The position numbers were made by a program, and so were the translations under genes. 47,359 bases of DNA. Origin: a virus. The stretch spans positions 1-47,359 of the IMG/VR virus record IMGVR_UViG_3300049794_000002. One strand, given 5' to 3'. Positions 1 through 6,685 of this stretch are shown in pieces. Under the pieces are notes generated by a model. It did no database searches, was not told the DNA's origin, and was given only the letters and a program-made list of their open reading frames with translations. Each line of letters begins with the position of its first letter. Positions within the stretch are counted from its first letter, which is position 1.

Positions 1-136
1 AGTGAAGGTGGGACCGGGGTTCCACTTGTCTCCACCAGTCCGGATGTTGTGGTTGTCTTGGATGGTCTTGTTGGCGTACTCGCCCTCAAAGGCCACCCGG
101 ACCTTTGAGCCCTCTTGGATCGTCACTTTCTCTCCC
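1..136. repeat. Left copy of the contig-end direct repeat
   Basis: These 136 bases reappear at 47224-47359 with one difference (G at 10, A at 47233). The simplest reading is that the contig is a circle opened at an arbitrary point and the overlap was not trimmed. An open reading frame continues through the join. Confidence 0.85.
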
Positions 137-225
137 TGTAGTAGTTCCAATTCCCATTCAGCTAGGGGTGTGTCGACATCCGTAATGCCGACCCCCTTAA
201 TGCCCGGAAACCAAACAACCCGCAT
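1..225 (-). CDS. SH3-like small phage protein, N-terminal part (gene cut by the window edge)
   Basis: This is the 5' part of the gene whose remainder is at 46810-47359. The copy there appears to start at a GTG equivalent to position 126. Here the frame stays open for another 33 codons, back to an ATG at 225 beginning MRVVWFPGIKGVG. That fills the gap to the upstream gene, which stops at 239, so I prefer the longer form of about 212 residues. The GTG at 126 follows GGGAGAG and remains an alternative start. The segment reading KVRVAFEGEYANK resembles KVRVSVDGVV in the gene at 45479-46051 and suggests an SH3-like beta-barrel. The function is unknown. Confidence 0.6.
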   Translation of the reverse strand, partial: MRVVWFPGIKGVGITDVDTPLAEWELELLQGEKVTIQEGSKVRVAFEGEYANKTIQDNHNIRTGGDKWNPGPTFT

Positions 226-238
226 GAGTCCGTCCACG

Positions 239-580
239 TCAGAACCCCGCCAACTTGAGCAGCTTGACCTCTTGCCACCATGGCTTGATGACCCACCAGT
301 CACCAACCCTGGTCACTCCAATGCCCTTAGGCTTGACCGACAGCAACCCCAGCTCGGCCCCCGCGTTCAGCCTTTGAACTTCTGTTTGGGCCAGCCAATG
401 AGGGATCTCGTAGCGCTTGTCACCAGTCTTGTCCTGGATAACCAGCCCTTTGATTCCCCCGTGGTCCCCCTTGTCGTTACGACCCTGGTTTCCCAGACGA
501 TAAACGTCTGGGAAAAACTCCATCAGGTAGTTGTTCAGGGCGGTCTCATGCTTGGTTCCCTTTGCGTGGCTAGGAGTCAT
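239..580 (-). CDS. Putative Holliday-junction-resolvase-like PD-(D/E)XK nuclease
   Basis: The 113-residue product has the residue pattern of small archaeal-Hjc/phage resolvases: KGTKHE near the N-terminus (Glu12), a GD pair (Asp39) followed by an Ile-Lys-Gly strand, and a Gln49-x-Lys51 motif in LVIQDKTG. The basic tail of the fold follows (SVKPKGIGV, then DWWVIKPWW). In the known family these residues bind metal and cut branched DNA. The gene sits in the leftward operon with primase, ATPase and Cas4-like genes, which fits processing of replication or recombination intermediates before packaging. It starts at ATG 580, inside the end of the gene at 570-755. The family call is by motif only. Confidence 0.6.
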   Translation of the reverse strand: MTPSHAKGTKHETALNNYLMEFFPDVYRLGNQGRNDKGDHGGIKGLVIQDKTGDKRYEIPHWLAQTEVQRLNAGAELGLLSVKPKGIGVTRVGDWWVIKPWWQEVKLLKLAGF

Positions 581-755
581 CCGATATCGGCTCCCTTACC
601 CACACCCTCACCGTTCCCCGGTCCAGAATCTCCTGAATGTCAGCCAAGGAACCCTTCCCGTGGATGGTCCACCGACCATCGCTAGTGGTGAGAATGCCCT
701 TGGCCAACTCGTCACCCGGCGCGGCTTCAAGGGAGAAGAGAACCATCTCGTTCAT
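570..755 (-). CDS. Hypothetical small protein, 61 aa
   Basis: The protein is acidic and has no domain I recognise. The segment SDGRWTIHGKG resembles PDGRWDLHGNG in the gene immediately upstream (752-952). The two may be diverged duplicates that share a short beta-hairpin. The ATG overlaps the preceding stop codon, which suggests coupled translation. Confidence 0.65.
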   Translation of the reverse strand: MNEMVLFSLEAAPGDELAKGILTTSDGRWTIHGKGSLADIQEILDRGTVRVWVREPISDDS

Positions 756-952
756 TCCTGGTCCCGGTCTTCGTCATCAACCATGAGGATCAGCTCCTCG
801 GTGGTGAAATCCAGGTTCCGTACGTACTCAAGGGCGCGCTGGCCGTTGCCGTGGAGATCCCAGCGACCATCAGGCCACACGATCAGCTCAGCCAGGTACT
901 CGCCGTTCTCGCCAACGATTCGAGAGATCTTCGTTCCCGTAATAGTTCTCAT
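752..952 (-). CDS. Hypothetical small protein, 66 aa
   Basis: I chose ATG 952 because it forms an ATGA overlap with the stop of the gene at 949-1194. An in-frame ATG at 964 is the alternative. The middle contains PDGRWDLHGNG, similar to a segment of the next gene downstream, and the tail is acidic (MVDDEDRDQE). The function is unknown. Confidence 0.65.
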   Translation of the reverse strand: MRTITGTKISRIVGENGEYLAELIVWPDGRWDLHGNGQRALEYVRNLDFTTEELILMVDDEDRDQE

Positions 953-1194
953 TCCTGGTGCCATTCGATGACGTACTTGTCTTCCGTGTAGATGCCCAAC
1001 ATGGCAGCCTTGTCCTTGTGGATTTCGGTACGCCCGTTGATCTCCACCACAACCTGACCCGACTTGAACTCCACGCCCTGGCCCACCTCAATGGCCCCGG
1101 CCGTGCTTTCAAACTTGATGGTGAACGTCCATGGTCGGGTCATGAGATCGTGCCACCATTCACCAGACTCGGGGTCGTCAAGGGCAGTCTTCAC
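949..1194 (-). CDS. Hypothetical small protein, 81 aa
   Basis: The gene starts at a GTG that overlaps the upstream stop (GTGA). The protein is predicted to be mostly beta-strand (WTFTIKFESTAG, VVVEINGRTEIHK). It could be another small barrel of the kind found elsewhere in this operon, but I do not recognise the family. Confidence 0.65.
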   Translation of the reverse strand: MKTALDDPESGEWWHDLMTRPWTFTIKFESTAGAIEVGQGVEFKSGQVVVEINGRTEIHKDKAAMLGIYTEDKYVIEWHQE

Positions 1195-1586
1195 AGGTGC
1201 TCCTCGATCAGGTCGGCAATACGTTCGAAGGAAGCCCGTTCCCCGTCGTTCAAGCCAATCGCACCACTGTCACCAAGCAGAGGGTGAGCCTGCTCAAGCC
1301 CAGCCCACTCCACAATGATCTTGGTTGGCACTCCGCCGTCATGCCCCCCGTCCCTATCGAGAACCCGCCAACCCTCTTCAAGCTTCCGACCGGACTGGTT
1401 ACCGTAGCCGTCAAAGGTGCGCAGCTCCTTCTTGAACCAGTGAGCTTTCCCGTCCTTTACCGCCAGGTCGCACAGAACCCCGAGGCAGCAGTAGGTGTTG
1501 TCATCGGACCGCAGGGCCCCTTGACCTTGCTTGTACTCACCAGACCTCAGAGCCTGGACCCACTGAGCCTTGATCTCCTCGTTCAC
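1191..1586 (-). CDS. CCLGVL-motif phage protein, copy 1 (131 aa)
   Basis: The protein has the arrangement W..ALRSG.Y.QGQGALR, then YCCLGVLCDLA, then VEWAGLEQ, and ends in a helix FERIADLIEEHL. The gene at 1583-1951 has the same order of motifs (W.KALTDGSF, FCCLGVLSEL, CEWAGLEPA, FNAIAGYIERHL), so the two are tandem paralogues. Small proteins with this CCLGVL signature are common in actinobacteriophages, but I know of no established function. The GTG start lies four bases inside the upstream gene's end. Confidence 0.75.
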   Translation of the reverse strand: MNEEIKAQWVQALRSGEYKQGQGALRSDDNTYCCLGVLCDLAVKDGKAHWFKKELRTFDGYGNQSGRKLEEGWRVLDRDGGHDGGVPTKIIVEWAGLEQAHPLLGDSGAIGLNDGERASFERIADLIEEHL

Positions 1587-1951
1587 AGGTGCCTCTCAAT
1601 GTAGCCAGCGATAGCGTTGAACGTTGAACCAGCGTCGTTCTGCTCAGCCAGGAAAGCCTCATCAGCCGGTTCCAGACCAGCCCACTCGCAGGTTTCCCTC
1701 AGGGGCATAGCGTTAGCCCCGAAAAGGGCATCCTGATCGGCGGTCCAGGCGTAGCCCCAATCCCCATCCATGCCTTTGAAGCGCTTGATCGTTCCCGTGG
1801 CCCGAGCATGCAGCTCGGACAGAACCCCAAGACAGCAGAACTTGTCAGGCTCATTCGGGCCCCCCGCGACCCGAATGAGGCAACCGTGGGTCTGGGCGAA
1901 ACTCCCGTCAGTCAGGGCTTTGATCCACATTTTCTTCACGTCAGGATTCAT
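1583..1951 (-). CDS. CCLGVL-motif phage protein, copy 2 (122 aa)
   Basis: This is the upstream member of the tandem pair. It starts at ATG 1951 and overlaps the end of the 58-aa gene by 11 bases. The conserved double cysteine (FCCLGVL) and the EWAGLEPA segment are retained, while the middle has diverged. Co-translation with its partner suggests that they may work together or compete. The function is unknown. Confidence 0.75.
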   Translation of the reverse strand: MNPDVKKMWIKALTDGSFAQTHGCLIRVAGGPNEPDKFCCLGVLSELHARATGTIKRFKGMDGDWGYAWTADQDALFGANAMPLRETCEWAGLEPADEAFLAEQNDAGSTFNAIAGYIERHL

Positions 1952-2117
1952 TGCTGATCAGCTCCAACAGTCCCTCACGGGCCACCTGGGCCTCGCGGAT
2001 GAAGGTGTCCATTGCACTCAGGGCCCTGTCCGGGTCGTCATCAGCCACGATGTAGTGGTTCTCGAAGTCAACGATGTAGTACCCGGAGCTATCCGTTTTG
2101 CGCACGTCGAAATCCAT
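1941..2117 (-). CDS. Hypothetical small protein, 58 aa
   Basis: The gene starts at ATG 2117 in a TGATG overlap with the 30-aa membrane peptide gene. The sequence begins MDFDVRKTDSSGYYIVDFEN and ends in an amphipathic helix with several acidic residues. I see no recognisable domain. It is supported by the unbroken chain of overlapping genes. Confidence 0.6.
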   Translation of the reverse strand: MDFDVRKTDSSGYYIVDFENHYIVADDDPDRALSAMDTFIREAQVAREGLLELISNES

Positions 2118-2209
2118 CAGCGCATCACCTTGCCCAGGACACCCAGAACCGTGAGGAACACGTAAAGCCAGACTGCAATCAGCGCGCCCAGCTCAAGCCA
2201 CCAGATCAT
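2117..2209 (-). CDS. 30-aa single-pass membrane peptide
   Basis: A very short frame encodes MIWWLELGALIAVW followed by LYVFLTVLGVLGKVMR, essentially one membrane helix with a basic end. It fits exactly between its neighbours with a TGATG overlap on each side. That makes it a better candidate for a real gene than its length suggests. The function is unknown. Confidence 0.55.
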   Translation of the reverse strand: MIWWLELGALIAVWLYVFLTVLGVLGKVMR

Positions 2210-2334
2210 CAGACACCCCGCCCCTTTGCCAGCCCGTGCCGGAGAACAATCTCCCTGATCTCCCCGTACGCCCTGGCAACCAGCTCGTGCAAGAGCACCA
2301 GGCCCCCGAGGATTTCCACAACAGTCAGAATCAT
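2209..2334 (-). CDS. Hypothetical 41-aa protein with a hydrophobic N-terminus
   Basis: ATG 2334 overlaps the stop of the ATPase gene (ATGA). The product begins MILTVVEILGGLVLLHELV and ends with a basic stretch, so it may be a peripheral or single-pass membrane peptide. It is coupled both to the ATPase and to the next membrane peptide. Confidence 0.55.
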   Translation of the reverse strand: MILTVVEILGGLVLLHELVARAYGEIREIVLRHGLAKGRGV

Positions 2335-3146
2335 GCTGCCCACCCCAATTCCACGTTTAGCCTTACGTCATGTACCTGGCAGTTGGTGAAGTCAACATCC
2401 ATAAGCACTGGGTTAAGGGCCTTCGGGTCTTGTGGACCGAACCGGTTCTTAACCACCGCAAAAGACATCAGCCCGTTGTCGTTGGCCATCGTCATGATGA
2501 GTGAAGGAAGCTGGTTCACCTTGTACTGGATGGCGCTCCTTGGGGGAGCGCTTATCAAATACTTCTCGTCCCCCTCACTTGTGTGATGAAGGACCAACAC
2601 GCATGCCTTGCTTTTTCTGGCCAGCCATTGGAGGTCTTTGCAGTTCCGCCTCATCAGCTCGAACTCGTTGCCACCTTCCCCGGCCATGTTCATGAGGTTG
2701 TCGATTACGACAAGATGGGGTGGCTCGCCCTGAACCTCGATCCACGCTTCGAGCGCGTTAGCAATGTCTGCAATGGAAGGCTCAGAAGGATCAAAAGCGA
2801 AACGGATTGGCAGATCCCCAACAACAGGTCCGTACTCTTCCGTGAATAGGCCATGACTTATCGTCTCCGCAACGGTGTACACGTCATGCTTGGTGATGGC
2901 CGCTCCTAAACGTGCGGCCATCGTGTCCTCATCCGAATCAGCACTCACATACAGGGTTGGGACTTTCATCCTTACCGCTGCTATCAGTGCCATGTAGGTT
3001 TTGCCTGCCCCCGGAGGGCCAGCCCACATCACGAGCTGACTCCTCCGAAGGTGAAACTTGTAGGTTGAGTTAGCCAGTAACGGAAAGGGGTCCGGTAGTG
3101 TTGCCGCCACCCTGCCCTTCGCCGCTCTCAGAATTGGCACTGGCAT
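2331..3146 (-). CDS. RecA/DnaB-type AAA ATPase, putative replicative helicase or recombinase
   Basis: With start ATG 3146 (GGGGGG run upstream) the protein has 271 residues. The Walker A motif GPPGAGKT is at 43-50, Walker B LVVIDN at about 135-140, and a double histidine (VLVLHHTS) at about 165-170. PPRSAIQYKV and KNRFG motifs follow, as in RepA/DnaB-like and RadA-like phage ATPases. An in-frame GTG/ATG region further upstream (to 3212) is unlikely because it runs deeper into the preceding gene. It sits beside the Cas4-like nuclease and in the same operon as the primase. It probably drives DNA unwinding or strand exchange in phage replication. Confidence 0.8.
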   Translation of the reverse strand: MPVPILRAAKGRVAATLPDPFPLLANSTYKFHLRRSQLVMWAGPPGAGKTYMALIAAVRMKVPTLYVSADSDEDTMAARLGAAITKHDVYTVAETISHGLFTEEYGPVVGDLPIRFAFDPSEPSIADIANALEAWIEVQGEPPHLVVIDNLMNMAGEGGNEFELMRRNCKDLQWLARKSKACVLVLHHTSEGDEKYLISAPPRSAIQYKVNQLPSLIMTMANDNGLMSFAVVKNRFGPQDPKALNPVLMDVDFTNCQVHDVRLNVELGWAA

Positions 3147-3306
3147 CTGCAACCCCCCCGACCGCAGACCACACTGTTGGCGACCCCTGAGCCTGGGCCA
3201 AAGGATGACCACGCTTGCGCCAGTAGGAAGCTGCCTTCATGGCACCATTCCGGCTGGCATAGAACCTGCCGATAGCTGGTGCGTTCACTACCCGAAAGAC
3301 ATCCAT
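3070..3306 (-). CDS. Hypothetical small protein, 78 aa
   Basis: The product begins MDVFRVVNAPAIGRFYASRN, has a basic centre and a Gly/Ser-rich tail. Its 3' end overlaps the ATPase start by 77 bases. It follows the 121-aa gene by two bases. No domain is recognised. The DNA-metabolism neighbours suggest an accessory role, but that is inference. Confidence 0.55.
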   Translation of the reverse strand: MDVFRVVNAPAIGRFYASRNGAMKAASYWRKRGHPLAQAQGSPTVWSAVGGVADASANSESGEGQGGGNTTGPLSVTG

Positions 3307-3308
3307 GT

Positions 3309-3674
3309 TCAGCCCTTCTTCTTGTAGATCGGCTTGCACCGGTCAGGGTTCGACTTGTCCAACGGGCAGAAGTGGCCAGCCCAGTCAGCCGCACTACGGA
3401 ACTGCATCAGACCGTGCTTACAACTCTGGCTTGTGGCGTCCGCCGCATCGGCGGGCGACTGACCAACAACCTCAGCCTTAACACCAGCCTTAGCGAACTG
3501 CTCGACCACACCCAAAGCCTCAACCGCGTCATTGATGGTCGGAGCTGCTGAGATCAGTGCTGAAAGACTCGCCTCAAGCTCGTCTGGGTCGTTGGCTCGG
3601 ATGTTGGTCATGACCACCAGGCCCGGACCGTGCTTGATGCTGGTCTGGAACTTGTAACCTTCTGTGTCGCTCAT
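3309..3674 (-). CDS. Hypothetical 121-aa protein with a C-terminal Cys/His cluster, next to the Cas4-like nuclease
   Basis: The N-terminal 60 residues look like an alpha/beta domain (YKFQTSIKHGPGLVVMTNIRA). The C-terminus carries CKHG...W.GHFCP...C, a possible zinc site. The gene overlaps the nuclease gene by four bases (ATGA). Small proteins of this kind often sit between the Cas4-like nuclease and helicase genes in actinobacteriophages. A single-strand DNA-binding or nuclease-partner role is possible but not shown. Confidence 0.6.
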   Translation of the reverse strand: MSDTEGYKFQTSIKHGPGLVVMTNIRANDPDELEASLSALISAAPTINDAVEALGVVEQFAKAGVKAEVVGQSPADAADATSQSCKHGLMQFRSAADWAGHFCPLDKSNPDRCKPIYKKKG

Positions 3675-4339
3675 ATGGCGCCCTCAAAGTCGGGGTCAAG
3701 GTCTGCTTTGCGGCCCCCGTAGGCCGCGCAGTAATCACTCATTGGGCATGACTTGCACCGGAAGGTTATGTGTGGGAGGTAGATCTTTGCTTCCCGCGCG
3801 TTGTCAAACTTGGTAATCCATTTCTCCACCAGCTCGGGCTTGTACCGTCGCAATGGGAGGGTTTCCGTTACTCGACCGAGCCGGGCCATATAGTACGTCC
3901 CGAACCGCACGTCAAGGCCAAACTGCTTCAACAAGCCGTATCTATAGAACCCAAGCTGTAGATCTGACTCGGGGCTTCTGGCCCCGGACTTCAGGTCCAC
4001 AATCACAGGCTCTTTGACTTCCGGGACCACCATCACCCGGTCAATGAACATCTTGATAGGAATGTCCCCCACGAGTACGTCAATCTCCAGCTCGATAGCC
4101 GGGGTGCCGTCACCCATGTCCAGCACACGCCAACCTGATTTCTTACGCCATTCCTGCCACCCTTGAACCATCTTCGGACCATTGCCCCGCCACCAGGAAC
4201 CGTCTTCGCCCCTCGGATTGGCCTTTGACTTGCCGCGTCCGGCGGCAGACCATCTGTTTGTGTCCGGGTGCCCGTCTACCTGGCTTAAGACCTCTGATTC
4301 GAACTTCTCAAGGAACAGGGCCTCAGCCCTAGCCGTCAT
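3671..4339 (-). CDS. Cas4/RecB-like PD-(D/E)XK exonuclease, catalytic part (split gene)
   Basis: The 222-residue frame holds the catalytic core: Asp100 in FIDRV, Asp115-x-Lys117 in VIVDLKSG, and Gln128 in DLQLGFY. A C-terminal cysteine trio follows (Cys205, Cys208, Cys214 in FRCKSCPMSDYC). In Cas4-type nucleases these three cysteines and one N-terminal cysteine hold an iron-sulfur cluster. That first cysteine is missing here and lies in the preceding frame (4339-4557). ATG 4339 shares a base with the upstream stop (TGATG). Adding one G to the run at 4345-4348 would fuse the two frames. The enzyme probably resects DNA ends for replication or recombination. Confidence 0.8.
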   Translation of the reverse strand: MTARAEALFLEKFESEVLSQVDGHPDTNRWSAAGRGKSKANPRGEDGSWWRGNGPKMVQGWQEWRKKSGWRVLDMGDGTPAIELEIDVLVGDIPIKMFIDRVMVVPEVKEPVIVDLKSGARSPESDLQLGFYRYGLLKQFGLDVRFGTYYMARLGRVTETLPLRRYKPELVEKWITKFDNAREAKIYLPHITFRCKSCPMSDYCAAYGGRKADLDPDFEGAI

Positions 4340-4557
4340 CAGTACCCCACCAGCGCGAACTGTTCCCTATCCAGGGTCTCGGTGGCGGCATGGACCGCGT
4401 GGCCGCCGATGTTCCACCAAGCCGGTCGTTCTGGCAAGTTCAAGATCTTCTGGAGTTGGTACCTCTTACCACACTCTTGCCACAGATTCATTTGAGAATA
4501 TGAAACGTGGTTCTTCGCTGCCGGAGCAGGCGTATCCTCACCCGTCTTGCCCACCAT
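4339..4557 (-). CDS. Cas4/RecB-like exonuclease, N-terminal part (split gene)
   Basis: This 72-residue frame is the first gene of the leftward operon. It contains SYSQMNLWQECGKRYQL (Cys29) and WWNIGGHAVHAATE. In this family these form the N-terminal helical part, the first Fe-S cysteine and the conserved GxxxH motif. The frame ends at a TGA that overlaps the ATG of the catalytic part. Either one full-length protein of about 295 residues is interrupted by a one-base difference in a C/G run, or two coupled subunits are made. A sequence error is the simplest explanation. Confidence 0.75.
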   Translation of the reverse strand: MVGKTGEDTPAPAAKNHVSYSQMNLWQECGKRYQLQKILNLPERPAWWNIGGHAVHAATETLDREQFALVGY

Positions 4558-4808
4558 GGGCCGTCTCGTCTCTGTTGCCGGTGTTACCGGTGTCTACCAG
4601 CGTTACGCATGTGACTGGTGTGACATGAGAAATGGTGACAGATCCTCACGTTTGCCGCAGGCGTTTGAGGTTACTGTGATCCTGATCACAGGGTTAAATC
4701 GGCCAAACGGGTGATGACAGACCCAACATGGCTCGTAGTGTGCTTGACAAGTCACCGCAGGTAGAGGGCCTGGGGTGGCCTCAACACTTCCCAAGAGGGG
4801 GGATAGTG
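4558..4808. promoter_or_regulatory. Divergent early control region
   Basis: This gene-free 251-bp stretch separates the leftward (4557) and rightward (4809) operons, so both early promoters should lie here. I see TTGACA at 4743-4748 on the + strand but no good -10 at the right spacing. A TAACCT hexamer on the - strand lies just past the palindrome at 4675-4690. The promoters themselves are not clearly defined by eye. Confidence 0.45.
4675..4690. promoter_or_regulatory. Palindromic operator candidate TGTGATCctGATCACA
   Basis: This is a perfect 7-2-7 inverted repeat inside the divergent control region. Its size and symmetry are typical of a dimeric repressor or activator site. No repressor gene is identified with confidence. 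The MerR-like protein at 5458 is one candidate binder. Confidence 0.45.
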
Positions 4809-4997
4809 ATGGTTGCTATCGGCATGCCCGCCAACGTCGGGCATCATCGACCGCCAGACTCAACCGACAGCATCTACTCGGCCAAGCGCCAAGTGGTGGT
4901 CATGGCTACACCCGTCTTTAGGTGGACGCTCGCTGCTGCGAGCGTCGCTGGGGTCCTTGTTGGCTTTGCCCTGGCTGGCCTACTCTTTCTGAGCTAA
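4809..4997 (+). CDS. Small membrane protein, 62 aa
   Basis: The C-terminal third (FRWTLAAASVAGVLVGFALAGLLFLS) is one membrane helix that ends at the stop codon. ATG 4809 follows an AGAGGGGGGATAG stretch, the best ribosome-binding context. An internal ATG at about 4902 would leave only the helix. It is the first gene of the rightward operon. The function is unknown. Confidence 0.5.
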   Translation: MVAIGMPANVGHHRPPDSTDSIYSAKRQVVVMATPVFRWTLAAASVAGVLVGFALAGLLFLS

Positions 4998-5035
4998 CGG
5001 ACTCGTCCTTAAACCACCACCATCCAATGCCAAAA

Positions 5036-5056
5036 GCCGGCCCTTTTGGGGCCGGC
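5036..5056. terminator. GC-rich hairpin, possible terminator
   Basis: GCCGGCCC pairs with GGGCCGGC around a TTTTG loop. On the - strand four Ts follow directly; on the + strand no T-tract follows. It lies in the 171-base gap between 4997 and 5169. That gap also holds an imperfect hairpin at about 5104-5125 and otherwise shows nothing I recognise. Confidence 0.45.
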
Positions 5057-5168
5057 AATGGTTGGTTGGCTAGTTGGTTGTAGCTAAATTGTAAGTGGAT
5101 CACGCCGTCCTGTCTCAGGAACGGCAGGATTGTGACGTAGATCAAGTACCGACTTAGCGAGGGTTGAC

Positions 5169-5360
5169 ATGCCAGGCTCCGACTCCCAGACCGCTGACTA
5201 CATGCGCGACTACCGGGAGACCAACAAAGACTACGCGATACGGAACAACCTCATGGGCAGGGCCAGAGCCAAGGCGCTCACCCGGTTGTCCGAGCTGTAC
5301 CCCATCGACTTTGCAGTGTTCTGCAAGGAGGAAAGGTTGCGGCTGGGTGTCTGGCCGTGA
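5169..5360 (+). CDS. Hypothetical small basic protein, 63 aa
   Basis: The gene begins MPGSDSQTADYMRDYRETNK after a GAGGG ribosome-binding site. It is largely helical and rich in Arg/Lys (NLMGRARAKALTRL). Its size and charge would suit a nucleic-acid-binding protein, but I recognise no family. It ends in a GTGA overlap with the next possible frame. Confidence 0.6.
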   Translation: MPGSDSQTADYMRDYRETNKDYAIRNNLMGRARAKALTRLSELYPIDFAVFCKEERLRLGVWP

Positions 5361-5629
5361 GTGCCGATCACCCTGACTGGATGAACAACCTCCCCCCTCT
5401 GGCCATCCCGCCACAGCGGGATAGGCGGATGTGGCGACAAGAACTAGAGGAGGACGAATGCCTAGAGGACAACTCAGAGACTTCCGACCAACACACCGAC
5501 TTAGGCCCGGGGAAGCGGCTGACATCCTTGGCGTCTACACCAAAGCCCTCAAGCCATACGTCGACGATGGTGCCCTCACAACGATCAGGACACCAGGAGG
5601 TCACCGTAGGTACGACGAACGGGAGGTAA
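5357..5629 (+). CDS. Uncertain frame overlapping the MerR-like gene
   Basis: The GTG at 5357 overlaps the upstream stop, and the first 34 codons (SADHPDWMNNLPPLAIPPQ...) look plausible and bridge to the next gene. Beyond 5458 the frame overlaps the well-supported MerR-like gene for 172 bases and is Ser/Thr-rich like a shadow frame. It may be real with a long overlap, or only the first part may be translated. Confidence 0.3.
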   Translation: MSADHPDWMNNLPPLAIPPQRDRRMWRQELEEDECLEDNSETSDQHTDLGPGKRLTSLASTPKPSSHTSTMVPSQRSGHQEVTVGTTNGR

Positions 5630-5661
5630 GGGCCCTCCTTGCGTTGGCCCAGATCCGATGA
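5458..5661 (+). CDS. MerR/excisionase-like helix-turn-helix protein, 67 aa
   Basis: The segment LRPGEAADILGVYTKALKPY is a MerR-type recognition helix. It is followed by DDGALTTIRTPGGHRRYDEREVR, the wing signature of the MerR/BldC/excisionase superfamily. ATG 5458 is preceded by AGAGGAGG, the strongest ribosome-binding site in the area; a GTG at 5431 would add nine residues. Single-domain proteins of this type act as excisionases or small regulators. Because an integrase lies in the same operon, I favour a role in excision or the lysis-lysogeny switch, but this is inference. Confidence 0.7.
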   Translation: MPRGQLRDFRPTHRLRPGEAADILGVYTKALKPYVDDGALTTIRTPGGHRRYDEREVRALLALAQIR

Positions 5662-5852
5662 TGGAACCGCACTGGGATGGTGTCAATATCAGCCCCACAC
5701 GTAAGCAGCTTGAGGCCGTACTTGCAGGAGAGGAGGTGCGGGTTGACGTCACCCAGGACGACAGGAATCAACCCCTTGTTACTCCAACGTCCGTCTTCAT
5801 CCAACCCCCAAAGGCACCCGTCAGCAAGGCACCTGAACCCACCCCCGGATAG
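5658..5852 (+). CDS. Hypothetical protein, N-terminal part (64 aa; probably frameshifted)
   Basis: The gene starts at ATG 5658 in an ATGA overlap. The frame stops just after a five-C run at 5842-5846. Removing one C would join it without a stop to a frame ending at 6003 with a zinc-ribbon-like tail, giving a product of about 114 residues. As it stands the protein has no domain I recognise. Confidence 0.5.
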   Translation: MMEPHWDGVNISPTRKQLEAVLAGEEVRVDVTQDDRNQPLVTPTSVFIQPPKAPVSKAPEPTPG

Positions 5853-6003
5853 CGAGTCGAATGGGCATAGGTGGAGGGCTGGTGGGGTATGGATCAGTGA
5901 AGCGGAACCGTTCCGACCACTGATTGTTTGCACCCTCTGTAGCTGGGTCTGGTGGCCCAACATGAACCGACCAATGTTCGAATGCAAGAGACGAAAGGAC
6001 TAG
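5848..6003 (+). pseudogene. Downstream frame of the split gene 5658-6003, Cys-containing tail
   Basis: This frame has no start codon of its own between the C-run and its stop. It encodes GVWISEAEPFRP, then LIVCTLCSWVWWP and FECKRR, like the small zinc-ribbon proteins frequent in actinobacteriophages. It reads best as the C-terminal half of the gene that begins at 5658. The join requires one base fewer in the C-run at 5842-5846. Confidence 0.4.
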
Positions 6004-6006
6004 AGA

Positions 6007-6549
6007 ATGGAAGACACAGCAGTGAAGACCTACACCCGGGCTGATGTGGAGTTCCTGGGGGAACACCTCATGGAGGGCCCGTACACGACAGCCAACCGGT
6101 ACAAGGTGGGGGACAACTTCTACCTCATCATTCGGCATCGGGTACACGCGGCAGCCAACCACGCTCTTGCCAAGGAGGGCCTGGGTTATGGCGAGAGCTA
6201 CGAGCCGTACACCCAGATGCAAGTGGTCCAGGTCGATCAACACGTCAGCGGGGGCCCCAACAACTGGCCAACCCTCGTGGTCCTCAACCACCAGGAAGAC
6301 GAGGAAGAGGGGCTCAAGCACATCCTGACTCTTGCCAACGTGGACCCTGAGGGCGGCGCCATCGCGCTCCTGGAGAGCGCGGGCGCCATCGACCTGACCA
6401 ACAACCCCATCGCAGCAGAGGCCCAAGATGCCCTCCTGGTGGACCCGGAGACGGACCAGATCCTTGACGAGGTGGCTCAGGCCATCGTGGAGGGCGAGCT
6501 GGACGAGCCTGAGGGACCAGCCCTCACCATCGATCCAGACACAAGGTGA
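6007..6549 (+). CDS. Hypothetical acidic protein, 180 aa
   Basis: The first 105 residues look like a folded alpha/beta domain (FYLIIRHRVHAAANHAL, MQVVQVDQHVSGGPN, TLVVLNHQEDEEEG). The C-terminal 70 residues are very acidic and low in aromatic residues. I recognise no family. It starts at ATG 6007 after AAAGGACTAGAGA and ends in a TGATG overlap with the next membrane peptide gene. The acidic tail is compatible with DNA mimicry or a protein-protein linker, but that is speculation. Confidence 0.65.
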   Translation: MEDTAVKTYTRADVEFLGEHLMEGPYTTANRYKVGDNFYLIIRHRVHAAANHALAKEGLGYGESYEPYTQMQVVQVDQHVSGGPNNWPTLVVLNHQEDEEEGLKHILTLANVDPEGGAIALLESAGAIDLTNNPIAAEAQDALLVDPETDQILDEVAQAIVEGELDEPEGPALTIDPDTR

Positions 6550-6638
6550 TGAACGGTAACTATGCCTGTATCGCTGCCGTCCTGGCGTTGGCTGCCGTCG
6601 CGATAGCACTGTGGTCGACCAGAGGTGATGATGACTAG
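6549..6638 (+). CDS. 29-aa single-pass membrane peptide
   Basis: The sequence is MNGNYACIAAVLALAAVAIA followed by LWSTRGDDD: one short membrane helix with a charged end. The TGATG overlap with the upstream gene supports translation. The function is unknown. Confidence 0.5.
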   Translation: MNGNYACIAAVLALAAVAIALWSTRGDDD

Positions 6639-6685
6639 GAAGCAGGCAAGTAACGCTGAGGACGTTCCGAGCGAATGACAAGGTA

